A stretch of DNA of 64,000 bases from Azolla caroliniana (taxonomy: Eukaryota; Polypodiophyta), in the NCBI GenBank assembly GCA_043228905.1, contig JBHGNT010000020.1, forward strand, positions 1,302,001 through 1,366,000, given 5' to 3'. The notes under the pieces are model-generated. The model did no database searches and had not been told where the DNA came from. It saw nothing but the letters and a program-made list of their open reading frames with translations. Positions 10,800 through 22,136 of this stretch are shown one piece after another. Each line of letters starts with the position of its first letter. The stretch's first letter is position 1. The position numbers were made by a program, and so were the translations under genes.

Positions 10800-13700
10800 A
10801 GCTTTCTTCTACTCGGTCGCTTGTCATAGCCCCATTTTCGTCCTTAGTGCTCCGAAGTGTAGATTTGGGAGTGGCTTCGTCAGGCAATCAACGATGTTCA
10901 CCTCAGTGTCGATCTTCCGGACTTCGAGTTTATTTTCGTTTACGAGCTCCCAGATATGATGATACCGCACCTCAATGTGCTTCTTCTTTGCATGATAGAT
11001 GGGATTGTTGATGAGGTGTATTGCGCTCTGTGAGTCGCAATAGATGGTCAGCACTAGTCGGTCGTTTTGGCTTGCAGTTCCGAAGTCGGCAGTCAGTCGG
11101 TGCAGCCAGATCGTTTCCTTCGTTGCTTCTGATGTTGCTATGTACTCAGCTTCTATGGTAGACAGAGCCGTGCTGCAGTCTTGAAGTTTCGACCTCCATG
11201 ATAACGCCCTGCCACCATAGGTGAAGATGTAGCCTGATGTTGATTTCCGATTATCTGCATTTTCGGCATAGTCAGAATCGGTGTAGCCTTCTACTTCGGC
11301 AGAGGTTGTCAGTCCGAAAGTCAGTTGTGCATCTAGGGTTCCTTTTATATACCTAAGGATGTGTTTGACAGCCTCCAAATGCTTCTTTCCTAGGTTTGAC
11401 ATGTACCGGTTGACCACCCCAACGGCATTGGCTAGGTCGGGTCAGATCGCCACCATTGCGTACATGATACTTCCTACTGCCGATGTGTAGGGTATTTTTC
11501 CATTAATTTCTCTCTCCTTGTCCATCGAAGGAGAGTCTCTCTCCAATAGTCCAATCGACGTCGGAAGCGATGTCGGTGTTGGCTTTGCATTCTCCATGTT
11601 GAAGCGCTTCAGCACCTTGCGGATGTATTCGGACTAGGAGAGTCGGAGAGTTTTGGTCATCCGATTTCGCTCTATCCTCATGCCCAGTATGTGTCAGGCT
11701 TGTCCGAGTTCCTTCATCGTGAACTTTGCGTGAAGGCTCCGCTTCAGCTTACCGATCTCTGCTTGATTGCTTCTTGCAATCAACATGTCGTCGACATATA
11801 GGATCAGATAGATCCTTGACTCGTCGGCCAGTTGCCGAACCTACATGCATGGGTTGGAGTCTGATCTGTTGTATCCAAGATACCGTTTGTAGGAGTCAAA
11901 CTTCTGGTACCACATTCTTAGCGCTTGTTTTAGTCCATATAGACTTTTCTTTAGTCGACATACGAGGTGACTGTCCTCCCCCGTTACCGTGAAGCCTTCC
12001 GGTTGAGACATGTATATGTCTTCTTCCAGATCTCCGTGTAGGAATGCCATCTTTACGTCCATCTGCTCGAGCTCTAGATCTTCTGTCGCCACGACTCCTA
12101 GTAGAACTCGGAAGGTGGTCATCTTCACTACTAGTGAGAATATCTCGTTGTAGTTGACCCCATATTCCTGTTTGAATCCTTTCGCGACAAGCCGAGCTTT
12201 GCACTTGGGTTTCTCTGAGTTGGATACATACTTATATCGGAAAACCCATTTGCAAGGTAGCGGCTTCCTTCCAGCTAATAGCTCAACCAGTTCCCATGTC
12301 TGATTCTGATTATTCGAGCCCATTTGCATTTCATGGCTTGTAGCCATGTTTCGGCGTCCGGTGCGGCCATAACGTCTTCATAGGTGCTTGGTTCGCCTGC
12401 ATCCATGTAGTTGACGTAGTCGAGGCCCGGTTGATAGAACTCTGTTTGCCTTCGAGCTCGTCTAGATCTCCTGGGTGCCGAGATGTTTGGTTCGGATCCT
12501 TTGATCAACTCTGTTGGTCGATCGGTATTAGTTGAACCATTTGTATCAAGAGTCTTGTTAGGTGTCCTGCCCCTGGATTGGGATTTCGACGTTGTCTAGT
12601 TGTCCTCCCCTATGGTTGTCGTCGACTCTTTTCTGACTTGTCTCTTGGTAACTTTGCCTTTGAGTTCAGCGATAGGACTTGTTGCCGATTCAGTGTTGGC
12701 AGGGAAGTTGGCAGCTTGTTGGAGTTCGGTTGTTTGTCAAGTCTCTGATTCAGCCCGGTGTGTCGGTCCTTCTACGACAATGTTGTCATCTTCAAAGGAT
12801 ACCTTCTTACCAACTATTTTCTGTTGGTTCTGCTAAGGGAAGATAGAGTCTTCATTGAAGACTACGTCGCTGCTCCGGATCAATTTCCGTTCTCAGGGTC
12901 CCATAGCCGGTAGCCGAAGTCCCCATCGGTTCCATAATCGAGAAATATGCACTTTGTTGCATGGGATGCCAACTTCATCCTTTTGTCCCTGGGGATGAAT
13001 GCGTAGGCTTCGCATCCGAACATACGGAGCCTATCGTAGGTCGATTGTTTGCCTGACCATAGTGTCTGTGGCACTTCAAGCCTAATTGCTCTTGAGGGTG
13101 CCAAATTTATCACGTACACTACCGTCTGCAATGCCTTGGCCTAGAATTCCAGCTTCAGTCCGGCTTGCTGGAGCATTGCCGTCACCCTCTTCTGGATTTT
13201 CTTGTTGATCTGTTTTGCCACTCCATTTTGCATGGGCGTGTAGGGAATGGTCTTTTGGTGTCGGATCCCTTTTCTGAACAGGTACTGTTTGAAGGCTCTG
13301 GAGGTGTACTCACCTCCGTTGTCGGATCGGAGTGTCTTCACTTTGTATCCCGACCGGTTCTCCACTTCAGATATCCATCGAGTGAAGACCTTGACTGCTT
13401 CATCTTTGGACTTGATGGAGTATGCCCAAACTTTCCGTGTACAGTCATCTACGAATGTGATGAAGTATCGGGAGCCTCCTAGTGATCGCTCTGGCATGGG
13501 CCCACATATGTTTGTGTGCACGAGCTCTAGGGGTTGTCGTATTGTCTCGTAGTGGAGAGAGTGCGTACTTCAGGTTTGTTTCCCATATCGACAATGCTCG
13601 CAGAAGTCCTTCTTTGCCTGGAGTTTCGGGATGTAGCCGACCGACATCAACCGATCAAGTCCGGCTTCAGACATGTGGCCAAGTCATCCATGCCATAAGT

Positions 13701-14857
13701 TTGGGTCGGTTTTCTCGGCTACGTTCACATCCCCTTCAGGGTTGATCGCCATCAATGGGTATAAATTATTATACTTGTGCCCACTACCGATTTTGAGATT
13801 TCCTCGGCTGATCACCCATGTCAACTCATGTAGAGTCATTCGATACTCGCCTTCGGCTAACATGCCGATGGAGACCAGACTCCTCTTTAGATCGGGTACG
13901 TGCCGAATTCGGTGCAAGGTTATTGTGTTGCCATTTGGCAATTTGATGGGAACCTCCCCGGTTCCGGCTATCTTGGACTCCTATTGTTTCCCAGTCGGAC
14001 TGTGTTGTTGGCGTAAGCTGAATAGTTCGAGAACCATTCAATGTTGGGGATCACGTGAAATGTGGCGCCAGAGTCTAGTAGCCATGTGTGTGCAACTTGT
14101 GCACTGTAGAGGACTTCTCCGATCATTGGGTCCTCTAATGAGAGGATTTCTCCGGATCGGGTGTCGGCAATGTTGATCTGGTTGTCGACTGGAGAGTGTT
14201 CCGAGTCGGAATGTCCCCGATTCTGCTCGGATCACCTCTACTGACTCATCGATGGTTAGTCCCATCAAATTTCACTTGATGTCCTCTGTGAGGACTTGGC
14301 CGATTGTTTCGTCCAAGTTTAGGATCGGTCGGCTATTGGTGTATGTCATGCAGAATACCTCCCAACTCGCCGGCAAGCTCGATAGGAGGGCAAGGGCTTT
14401 CATTTCTTCTTCGAAGTTGATCCCTTGTGACGAGAGCTCAGACAACACTCGGGTGACGAGAGCTTAGACAACACTCGGCTAAAGGTATTGATGTGGGAGG
14501 TTGCCGGATCAATCTCTCTCATCGTCATGTTGAACAGTTGTTTGATCAAAATCAATTTCGAAGATGAGGACTTCTTTTCATAAACGGCATGTAGATTCTC
14601 CCACAATGAGAACATTGTCATCTCTTCGCCATGCTGAAATAGACGTTTTTGGCCCGATGCATTCGGATGGTGGAGCATGTTATTTTGTCCACTGATCTCC
14701 ACTCTTCTGTTGTCATCAAAGCAGGCTTTTCATTGTGCCAAATGGCTTCAACCTGTCTTCGGATGATCAACACATCCTACATCATCTCCTTCCATAGGGA
14801 AAAAGTTTTGCCCTCGAACTTTCTGATTTCAACTCCTATTCCGGATGTTGAGGCCAT
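10800..14857 (-). pseudogene. copia gag-pol remnant
   Basis: Gag starts at an ATG at 14857 (MASTSGIGVEIRKFEGK) and runs to about 14200 with stops. A protease piece (SGATFHVIPN) lies near 14050. Integrase occupies about 13521-12880 (FITFVDDCTRKVW, LRSDNGGEYTS, FLDYGTDGDFGYR). Reverse transcriptase is at 12347-11841 (WVFRYKYVSN, EQMDVKMAFLHGDLEEDI, LKKSLYGLKQA), with the YVDD region near 11790 broken. RNase H is at 11417-10824 (TDSDYAENADN, STIEAEYIATSEA). The gene order PR-IN-RT-RH fixes it as copia. Multiple stops and shifts make it a pseudogene. Confidence 0.85.
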
Positions 14858-14941
14858 ATTCCTTTTATGAAAGTAAGATTTCTAACCTGGCCTTTTCCTC
14901 TCAGCTTCTTCTGTTGTCTGTTGCTGCCGAACAGCAAAGAT

Positions 14942-14957
14942 TCGCTCTGATACTAGT
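14942..14957 (-). other. degenerate initiator-Met primer binding site
   Basis: On the minus strand the bases after the 5' LTR read ACTAGTATCAGAGCG, close to the TGGTATCAGAGC primer site of plant copia elements that use initiator tRNA-Met. The leading TGG has decayed. Confidence 0.6.
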
Positions 14958-15261
14958 TGTCGTATCAGGTGCGATTTGCTGAAACATGTATGGATCTGTT
15001 GTCAGTCCTGAACAACAAACAATGTAGACAGAAAATAGAATAGGCGTGGACTTACACAATGCAAGCTCTAATGGAAAGCTTTATTGCTTCGTTCTCACTC
15101 TCTCTCTGAGATATGAGATACAATGCACAGACCCTTCGTTTCTTTGTCACTTGTCACTCTATACAATGTTAGGTATTCACTTATTTACTAAGCCCTAACT
15201 TATTGACGAGTTCACACTCGGACGGATACAACTTGGAAGGAGTCAGCCTTTTATGCCAACA
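14958..15261 (-). repeat. 5' LTR of the minus-strand copia
   Basis: 304 bp, near-duplicate of 10315-10611. Its inner end abuts the degenerate primer site and its outer end the CATAG duplication. Confidence 0.85.
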
Positions 15262-16272
15262 CATAGAAGAAAATTTGTCAAACGGGTTCATTCGACATTC
15301 AAAATCTTTAGAAAGGATAGGTATGTCATGGTTTGAATAAGGTTTGAATAAGGTCGCCATCAAGAATAGGTATGCACTTCCCCTGATCTCGAGTCTTTTA
15401 GAAAGGATTAATGGCGCAAAGTTTTCACAAAAATTGACTTACAAGGAGGAGTATATAACCTCGTACGGATTCGACCGGGAGACGAATGGAAGACAACTTT
15501 CACCCGATATGGGCACTTCGAGTATACGGTTATGTCATTCGGCCTCACCAATGTGCCAACAATCTTCCAACACATGGCAAATGATATATTTCGAGATATT
15601 TTGGACATCTGTTTGATCATCTACTTGGATGATCTACTAGTTTAATCAAAGACACAGGAAGACCATGATTCTCATGTACTATTAGTACTAAGACGACTAC
15701 AAGAACATGATCTTTATGCAAAGCTGGAAAAGTGTAATTTTGACTGTAACTAGGTGGAATTTCTAAGCTATTTCATCTCCTCAGAAGGCATATCTATGGA
15801 TCCAACTAAAGTCCAAACTGTGTTAGAGTGACAAACTCCACGTTCGTTGCGAGATGTGCGATGCTTTTTGGGATTTGTAAATGTCTATCGCAAGTTTATA
15901 CAGGAGTACGCAAAGTTTATTTTACCGCTCACACAACTTACAACGAAGGGACAATCGTTTGTTTAGTCTAAGGAAGTGGACACGGCTTTTGAAGGTCTCA
16001 AGAAAGCATTTACATCGGCTCCAGTTCTAGCTCATGTTGATCTGCAGAAACCATTTGTCACAACAAGGTGACGATGAGAAGCTACATCCTGTGGCTTTCA
16101 ACTCGCACAAATTTGACGCTGCTGAAATCAACTACGAGATACATGACAAGGAGCTATTAGCAATAGTGGACTCTTTTGCACAATGGAGGCATTTTTTAGA
16201 AGGATCTCCTCATCAAGTCACTGTATTTAGTGATCACAAGAATCTTGCCTACTTCGAGAATGCTAGCGTGTT
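15262..16272 (+). pseudogene. chromovirus RT and RNase H remnant, copy A
   Basis: Continues copy A after the copia insertion. Recognisable RT motifs are [18 protein letters not shown] and the YLDDLL region (near 15625), with TAG after LLV. The thumb and RNase H ([28 protein letters not shown]) follow. The RNase H start [10 protein letters not shown] is deleted near 16065. It ends abruptly at 16272 where the 490 bp repeat begins. Confidence 0.85.
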
Positions 16273-16762
16273 AGGTTATTTGCATTCCTATTCATGGCAT
16301 ATTTGAGTTTATCTTCATCCATTTAGTTGAATTTACTAGAATACTTAGGGAAACCCCTACATATGATAATGACATATATTTCAATGGTGCAATTAGTGAG
16401 ATTTGAACCCGAATACACATACATACAAACATACATCGATTATGATTATGTTGGGTTCAACTAGAGGTCTTGTATATCTTCATGAGCTTGTGATACCTCC
16501 CATCATCCATAGAGACATAAAAAAAATTCCACGAATACACATTTTGGGGTAAATATGCTCACCAACTATTCGAGATAGACCCCTAACCAATGGCTCATCA
16601 CATATCAAACAAATACAATAACAAACAACAGACAGTACAAGAAAATACAAACATAACTAGATCCATACAAACACATTAAATTTTATTCTAAACAAAAATT
16701 TTAAAAAACAAAGTTTGGTCACATCATTGTGCAACATGCAAATAGCATCATTATGTGGCTCT
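16273..16762. repeat. 490 bp dispersed repeat, left copy, with receptor-kinase fragment
   Basis: Same length and nearly identical to 21647-22136; only about three to five differences were seen by eye. It contains a plus-strand piece of a receptor-like kinase domain at about 16452-16530 (RGLVYLHELVIPPIIHRDIK), covering the catalytic-loop HRD. No TG..CA ends and no clear target duplication, so it does not look like an LTR. It interrupts chromovirus copy A. Confidence 0.85.
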
Positions 16763-17804
16763 GTTTAACATATTGTATTCGCATTGGTCGACTGTGTGAG
16801 CCTTCGAGTGGCAGATTGGGTAGTGGATTCACATATTGCAGTCCACTACGGAATGCCCCGAGTTCAAGCAAATCGTGCACTGGATTGCTTGACGAAACTG
16901 GCGTTCCTCATCCTGAGGTAACGCTTGTCGTAAGGAGGACATAGAAAACCTTTCCTCCTCGTCATCCAACTCGATTTGTAACGCTCGTTCAATTACCATA
17001 TCCTTCGTTTCCCCTTTCACGCTATTGTTGTTGAGCGTTGCCCGGATGGGCCAGCGTAAAGCTGCCAGAAATGTTTCCCGAGGCTCGTCCTCTGCGGGGC
17101 TCCGTTCCAGTTTCCGTCGTAAATTTTGGAAACGTAAGCTGAAGTCCGCTATCGTCTCGTCGGCAGTTGCTTAATCGTATAAAACTGTCCGAGGATTTCG
17201 CGTTGTGGAACCCTCCGATGGAAGAATCGCAAGAAAGCGGACTGGAGCTAATCGAAGGTTGTTATTGCTGGTAAATCCATCTGTGAATGCCAAAACGTCG
17301 CTCACTCATCTAATGTTAACCCGAACTCCGTCATTTTCGACTATTGTGCTACCCGCCTTCGAAAGGCTCTGCGCCATGTGGTTCGCATTCCAGACATTCA
17401 GGAACATGTGAATATGCGTTGCAGCGTCGGTGTCACCGTTGAAGCAGGGGTAGCAAAGGCCATGGTGGGGGCTACAGCGAGTCGGAAAAGACCACCGGGT
17501 GGTTGTGGTGAGCGTAGTCCCCGCGTCTCGTCGAGGTATTTGGAGAGTGAATCATCACCTTTGTACTCACGGCAAGTAGTACTGAGGTTGCTGAGGCGCG
17601 GCTTTTGCCGTGCGCGTTCTTCTGCTTGGCGTGTGACGGACCTTGTTATTGGTCGGTCTTGTCGTGTTGGTTCTCTGGGGCGTCTGCGACTAAACATCCA
17701 TTCGTCGTTGTTCGTCTGTGAGAAGACACAGATCACCAAGCGTGCCAAAAGTCTTGCCAAAAGGAACACGGTCTGTGGTCAGTCCTTCGACCTAGACCTC
17801 CAAG
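16763..17804 (-). pseudogene. gag remnant of a minus-strand LTR element
   Basis: Minus-strand pieces read as a capsid-type gag (ANHMAQSLSKAG, FSLRFQNLRRKLERSPAED, FLAALRWPIRATLN) ending in a zinc knuckle CTICLNSGHSVVDC near 16830. It lies between an LTR with primer site (17805-18189) and the 490 bp repeat, which cuts it off. Several frame breaks are present. No pol is seen. Confidence 0.6.
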
Positions 17805-18189
17805 TGGGTGTGGAACAACGAATAGGCGTCTAAGTGTAATGGGTAGGGGAATGTTCCATGTAACCTATCAGCGAATAAGGGAGACATCTACAACCGAATC
17901 CTTAGCAAAGGTTACACTTACGTTCTTACACGCTTAGGTCTTCAAGACACACATAGTGGATTAGCCGTAGCTATACACAGAGAATCAGAGAAGATAGAAT
18001 TCTATTATGAGACGTTTCTTACATTCCCAAAATTACACGCTCTCTCTATCAGAGGTTTTCTGCCCTTTATATACGCAGGGTCTATTTAGCCGTTCACGCT
18101 TCTTGCGTGAACCGTTACATGCGTTATGATCTTATATTATTTCTTATTCCTACGCTCTTGTCCGTCGGTTACTATTCCGGAGGACAACA
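17805..18189 (-). repeat. 5' LTR of the minus-strand gag element
   Basis: On the minus strand it begins TGTTGTCCTCC and ends CACACCCA. A TATA box (GTATATAAAGGGC) lies near 18068-18080. It is followed by TGGAGGTC, which agrees over 8 nt with the complement of a tRNA-Gln 3' end. Boundaries rest on TG..CA and the primer site only. Confidence 0.55.
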
Positions 18190-18650
18190 ATGGCTGAGAT
18201 CGTCATGAAGGCTTCGTTCACAGAGGGTTGCATTTTCCTGCTCTTTCGGTACGGCCCGATGGTGAGGACCAGGGGCTCGTGCGTGAGCAGCTTCACTTTT
18301 TGCAGTTGTCGGGGGACTCGAAAGATGTTGTGGCCAATTAGCATAGTGTAATTTATGCTCCCATTGTAGCTCTCCTTGCCACATAGATAGTATCGATCGA
18401 TCTGAGGCATTGTGGTTCAATCGATCTCTGGGGTGAACTTGTGGAGGAGAATGGTATACAGACATCTCTATTGCCATGTTGTTGTTCCTCAGTATGAACA
18501 CAAGCGGTGGCAGCAGAAATAGTAGTTTGAATGCCATAGCCATCAATTCCTTCGTTAGGCTTGGCCTCTCCAGATCTCCGATTAGCTGTGTTCCATGAAG
18601 GTCCATCTGAGGAGAAGCCAACGGCATCATCGATGATACATTGTATCATT
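18190..18650 (-). pseudogene. DUF247 (UPF0481) gene remnant, N-terminal part
   Basis: A minus-strand reading near 18408-18190 contains HNIFRVPRQLQKVKLLTHEP followed by LVLTIGPYRK and a MQ pair. That is the N-terminal signature of the plant DUF247 family (typically I-RVP--L, then P--VSIGP-H/R). The rest of the family's roughly 400 residues is absent; the LTR at 17805-18189 lies where the protein should continue. Upstream codons to 18650 need frame changes. DUF247 proteins are plant-specific and mostly of unknown role; some act in grass self-incompatibility. Called from the motif alone. Confidence 0.5.
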
Positions 18651-18999
18651 CCCTTTGGTGTGCTTATGAATTAATCTGCATGACGAACAAACAACTTCCT
18701 GCAAAGAAGGCAAAGAAAGGAGATTGCGCCATAACCACACTCATGGCTACTCCCTCTAGAAGATTCACACACAAGGGAGTAGGTCTAGATCCACCCGCAC
18801 CTCCTCTAACGAGCTTTGCACGGGATCACCTGAGCATGCAAAATGCAACCTCCCTTTCTTGGAGTAGGAATGTTGAGATGAAGCTTTTTCTATCAATTGA
18901 AAATCATCAAACAGAGAAGAATTCTGAAATAGAGAACTAACCACGTCTTTCTTCCTTTTTTCTTGTTCTCTTCTCGCTCACTCTCTTTCATGCAGCCTA
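18651..18999. other. no gene recognised
   Basis: Only short ORFs without family resemblance. It may be the 5' region of the DUF247 remnant. A CT-rich stretch begins near 18945. Confidence 0.3.
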
Positions 19000-19600
19000 A
19001 GGAGCAGATAAGTCGACTGAGGGGGTCGAGGAGCGTGGGCCAAGAGACAAGTTGGCAGGAGGAGCCAAGGTGAATAACCGACAGAGCAGGAGGAGCCTCA
19101 AGTTAAGCTTGAGGGGGAGGGGAGTTGAGAAGCAAGCTCAACATAGGTTGGATCGGCTAAATAAGCCGAGAGCTGGATTGGATGAGGACCGATCAGCTAG
19201 GTCCAAATTAGTTGAAGAAGTTGGGAGCCGGCAAGCCATTAGAGATCTACACTCCTATTTTAGTAAGTAGGAATAGCTTTAGGAGTTAGTGTTAGATGTT
19301 TTTATGTGAGCATTAAAGTACTGACAGTACTTGTGTCAGGGTTTGTATAAAAGTGCTCAATGAGCACAATGTATGTACACAGAGCATATTATTTTTTGAA
19401 TTGAGTTTTTAGTCTTCTACTCTCTCTTTCTCTTTCTCATACTGTGTAACTTGATACTCTCTCTGTTTTCTCTGTTGCTGTCTAGTTGAGCCGATTGTGT
19501 TCTATTTTTTAGCTTCCGCCCGTAATCTATATAGTTGTCCTTTCTCTAGTACTGTTGGTTGCATTCAGGGAACCATCGCGCTATTTCCTCCGTTCTCCTT
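19000..19600 (+). repeat. probable copia 3' end and LTR fragment
   Basis: AAGCTTGAGGGGGAG near 19108 looks like a copia polypurine tract. It is followed by sequence with a TATA box (TATAAAAG near 19347) and a CT-rich leader, as in an LTR. No partner LTR or target duplication was found. Confidence 0.35.
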
Positions 19601-20030
19601 GGTTCCGGTTGGAATACTCTACCATATGACAATGCTTTTCTAGCATTCAGGTCTCATCGGTAATACTGTTGTGGGTCGCAACGGTCGTTCCACCGATTGT
19701 GGTTGCCACGTCGAGGGTCATAATTCCAACGTTGATTGTTGTAACCATGCTAGTCAAAATATCTTCCTTCCATTCTTCTACTTTGATCGTAGTCTAGAGA
19801 GTAATCCTGATCGTATCTATCTCGTGGGTTTTCTTCTACCCTTCATTTGTCCTCGTATCAGAATCTTCCATCCAATCCATACCAATCTTCTTGCCAGAAA
19901 CGGGTGTCCGGACGGAATCAATCTTCTTCCGGCCATCGTTCATCGCAGGGCTCAATTTGTCGTACTGGTGATGATGGTCTATTCAACAGGTTATATTCGC
20001 ACCAATCTATCGTGTGTGTCTTTGAATGGC
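19560..20030 (-). pseudogene. degenerate Arg/Asp/Tyr-rich coding remnant
   Basis: A minus-strand frame with a few stops encodes a low-complexity basic and aromatic protein (RDRYDQDYSLDYDQSRR, YNNQRWNYDPRRGNHNRW). It resembles an RNA-binding or gag-type tail, but no domain was recognised. Confidence 0.25.
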
Positions 20031-20039
20031 ATACATCAC

Positions 20040-20891
20040 AATGCGTCCTCATTGTGCATTCAAGTCATGGAAAAGGTGAACATGATGGAGATGAGATGGA
20101 ATTTTTTCGGGTCCGGCAATGGAAAAGGTGAACATGATGGAGCAGGTGCAGTTATAAAGCGGGCACGTATCCATGAACAACTAAAGGCCGTTGATGTGCA
20201 TATGAATTGTGTGCCTTATGTAGTCGATTTTTTAAGAACTAATATGTCAACGAGTGCAATTGGTGTTTACTCCTCATAGGTTTGAGATATCAAATGCGTT
20301 CTCTGGGAAGTGAGGATAGATGAAGTAAATTGGGAGAAGACATGGGAGTGCCAAGGAATTCCCGAATTGCGTTCTCTCCACTCTATTCGGGGTTATTCTA
20401 TGACAGATGGTCATTGTATTGGAGTTAGAGAGTTAACATGTTTTTGCTACCATTGTGTGCAGGCAAATTGGAGGCAATGTTTAAACAAAGCTTATATTCA
20501 GAATTGGGAGTACCATACGTTGATCGAAAAGAAAGCAACTAAAGGAGAGATAAAAAACAAAGCAGGAGTTCACATATCAGGGATGTGTGCAAATTTCTAC
20601 TTATTGAAGCACACGGTTTGTAAACAATGTGCAACACAGAATATTGTAGATGATTGGGGAAACTTTGTATCTATTGGGACATTCTACATTGAAGGTATTT
20701 TTTATGCCCAACTAGATGCATACAATTATGTGTACATACTTTTCAAAGACAAACCAATAGCCTATATGTACTCCCATTTGGTCAGGTGCATCAAAGTACC
20801 GATGTCGCAATACAAGAGTTGCACACATTTATACACAGTTAGTGTTGATGTGTATGAATGTATTTACAACACTATGCCATGGAATTTGTAG
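20040..20891 (+). pseudogene. decayed transposon-associated gene with GKGEHDGAGA motif
   Basis: A plus-strand sequence encodes GNGKGEHDGAGAVIKRA, then a Cys-rich block (ELTCFCYHCVQANWRQC) and a C-terminal domain (CKQCATQNIVDDWGNF). The glycine-rich GKG--DG-G--KR motif occurs in a family of plant and animal proteins linked to DNA transposons; I cannot name the superfamily. The frame is interrupted near 20277, and the GKGEHDG coding segment is duplicated (20068 and 20127). The 193-codon open frame 20310-20891 is the longest intact part. Confidence 0.4.
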
Positions 20892-21314
20892 CTCGCGTCA
20901 GATCATACTATGAATCTTACAAAATGGACAAACCAACGCTATTGCAAAATCCATCTTTAATAATATTATCGTTGGAATTGTGTCTATTTATGCAGTATTC
21001 TTACTATTCAATTTGCAATATTCCAATGCACTCATGTAAACAGAATTTAGTTTTATTGTCTATAGTAAACAGCTTTCAGTTTTATTACTCTCAAGTAAAT
21101 CCTGTATAAATTTAAAGAACACACAATACGGTCTACAAATTTGAACATGTGAAAACAACCTCAAAATAAGGGATTGATTTTATCATTGATGTGAATGTCA
21201 CTAAATTACATTGTCATAATACACCATTGGCAAGGTCTACGAATTTCCGATTAAAACTATTAAGCTCTTGGTTGTCAGTGGAACTTCTCTACATATGTGC
21301 TCTGCATACCGAGC

Positions 21315-21659
21315 TCAATATGGAGTCCACAACCATGCGTGAAGTTGGCAGCTAAGAGTTTCCACCAAGTAGTTGTCTGGCATCTCATCGGGCACAATGA
21401 GACAACATCTGCGAAGGTTGAGGTAATGTCGATAATGTTTTGTATCCACAATTAAGGTATTGTCGGCATTATATTCTAGCCACAATGTCCAAAAATCAGA
21501 AAGTTGCTGGAACCTTACAATATCCTTCTGCTCGCAGTTTTCCCTTGTCCATTGACCCTTAAAATGGTGTTTCCACCATGGGAATATTCTCTCCACACAC
21601 TTCCAGACTTGTGCTCGAGACCATGGAGGAGATTGTGAAGAAACTAAGGTTATTTGCAT
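21315..21659 (-). CDS. unrecognised 114-codon ORF, possibly a transposon fragment
   Basis: Tryptophan- and cysteine-rich ORF (WSRAQVWKCVERIFPWWK, CQLHAWLWTPY). The start overlaps the right 490 bp repeat by 13 nt, and no homologue is recognised. The low-repeat, non-random composition suggests a fragment of a real protein, but there is no supporting context. Confidence 0.2.
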   Translation of the reverse strand: MQITLVSSQSPPWSRAQVWKCVERIFPWWKHHFKGQWTRENCEQKDIVRFQQLSDFWTLWLEYNADNTLIVDTKHYRHYLNLRRCCLIVPDEMPDNYLVETLSCQLHAWLWTPY

Positions 21660-22136
21660 CCCTATTCATGGCATATTTGAGTTTATCTTCATCCATTTAG
21701 TTGAATTTACTAGAATACTTAGGGAAACCCCTACATATGATAATGACATATATTTCAATGGTGCAATTAGTGAGATTTGAACCCGAATACACATACATAC
21801 AAACATACATCGATTATGATTATGTTGGGTTCAACTAGAGGTCTTGTATATCTTCATGAGCTTGTGATACCTCCCATCATCCATAGAGACATAAAAAAAA
21901 TTCCACGAATACACATTTTGGGGTAAATATGCTCACCAACTATTCGAGATAGACCCATAACCAATGGCTCATCACATATCAAACAAATACAATAACAAAC
22001 AACAGACAGTACAAGAAAATACAAACATAACTAGATCCATACAAACACATTAAATTTTATTCTAAACAAAAATTTTAAAAAATAAAGTTTGGTCACATCA
22101 TTGTGCAACATGCAAATAGCATCATTATGTGGCTCT
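21647..22136. repeat. 490 bp dispersed repeat, right copy
   Basis: Partner of 16273-16762, direct orientation. It carries the same receptor-kinase fragment with the HRD catalytic loop at about 21826-21904. The flanks of the two copies differ from the first base on either side. Confidence 0.85.

Larger units (their letters stand above)
10315..15261 (-). mobile_element. complete but inactive Ty1/copia element, target duplication CATAG
   Basis: A 4947 bp element on the minus strand, flanked by CATAG at 10310-10314 and 15262-15266. The 3' LTR is 10315-10611 and the 5' LTR 14958-15261, which share most of their sequence with scattered changes and a 7-nt indel. The polypurine tract is the complement of AACTCCCCCGT at 10612. 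Coding is broken in every domain, so it is not autonomous now. Confidence 0.9.
6663..16272 (+). mobile_element. decayed Ty3 chromovirus, copy A, with nested insertions
   Basis: Pieces colinear with the intact chromovirus at 33415-39170 occur in order: left LTR, gag from mid-capsid onward, protease, RT, and RNase H up to YFENASVL near 16270. It is interrupted by a plus-strand solo copia LTR (8703-9317), a minus-strand solo copia LTR (9665-10204) and a whole minus-strand copia (10315-15261). The integrase half, the chromodomain and the 3' LTR are missing; the element stops at a 490 bp dispersed repeat. Many stops and a broken zinc knuckle show it is dead. Confidence 0.85.

Noticed and set aside
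16273-22136. LTR pair of a 5.9 kb retrotransposon
   Set aside because: The 490 bp repeats lack TG..CA ends, a primer site, a polypurine tract and a target duplication, and the gag between them has its own LTR and primer site.
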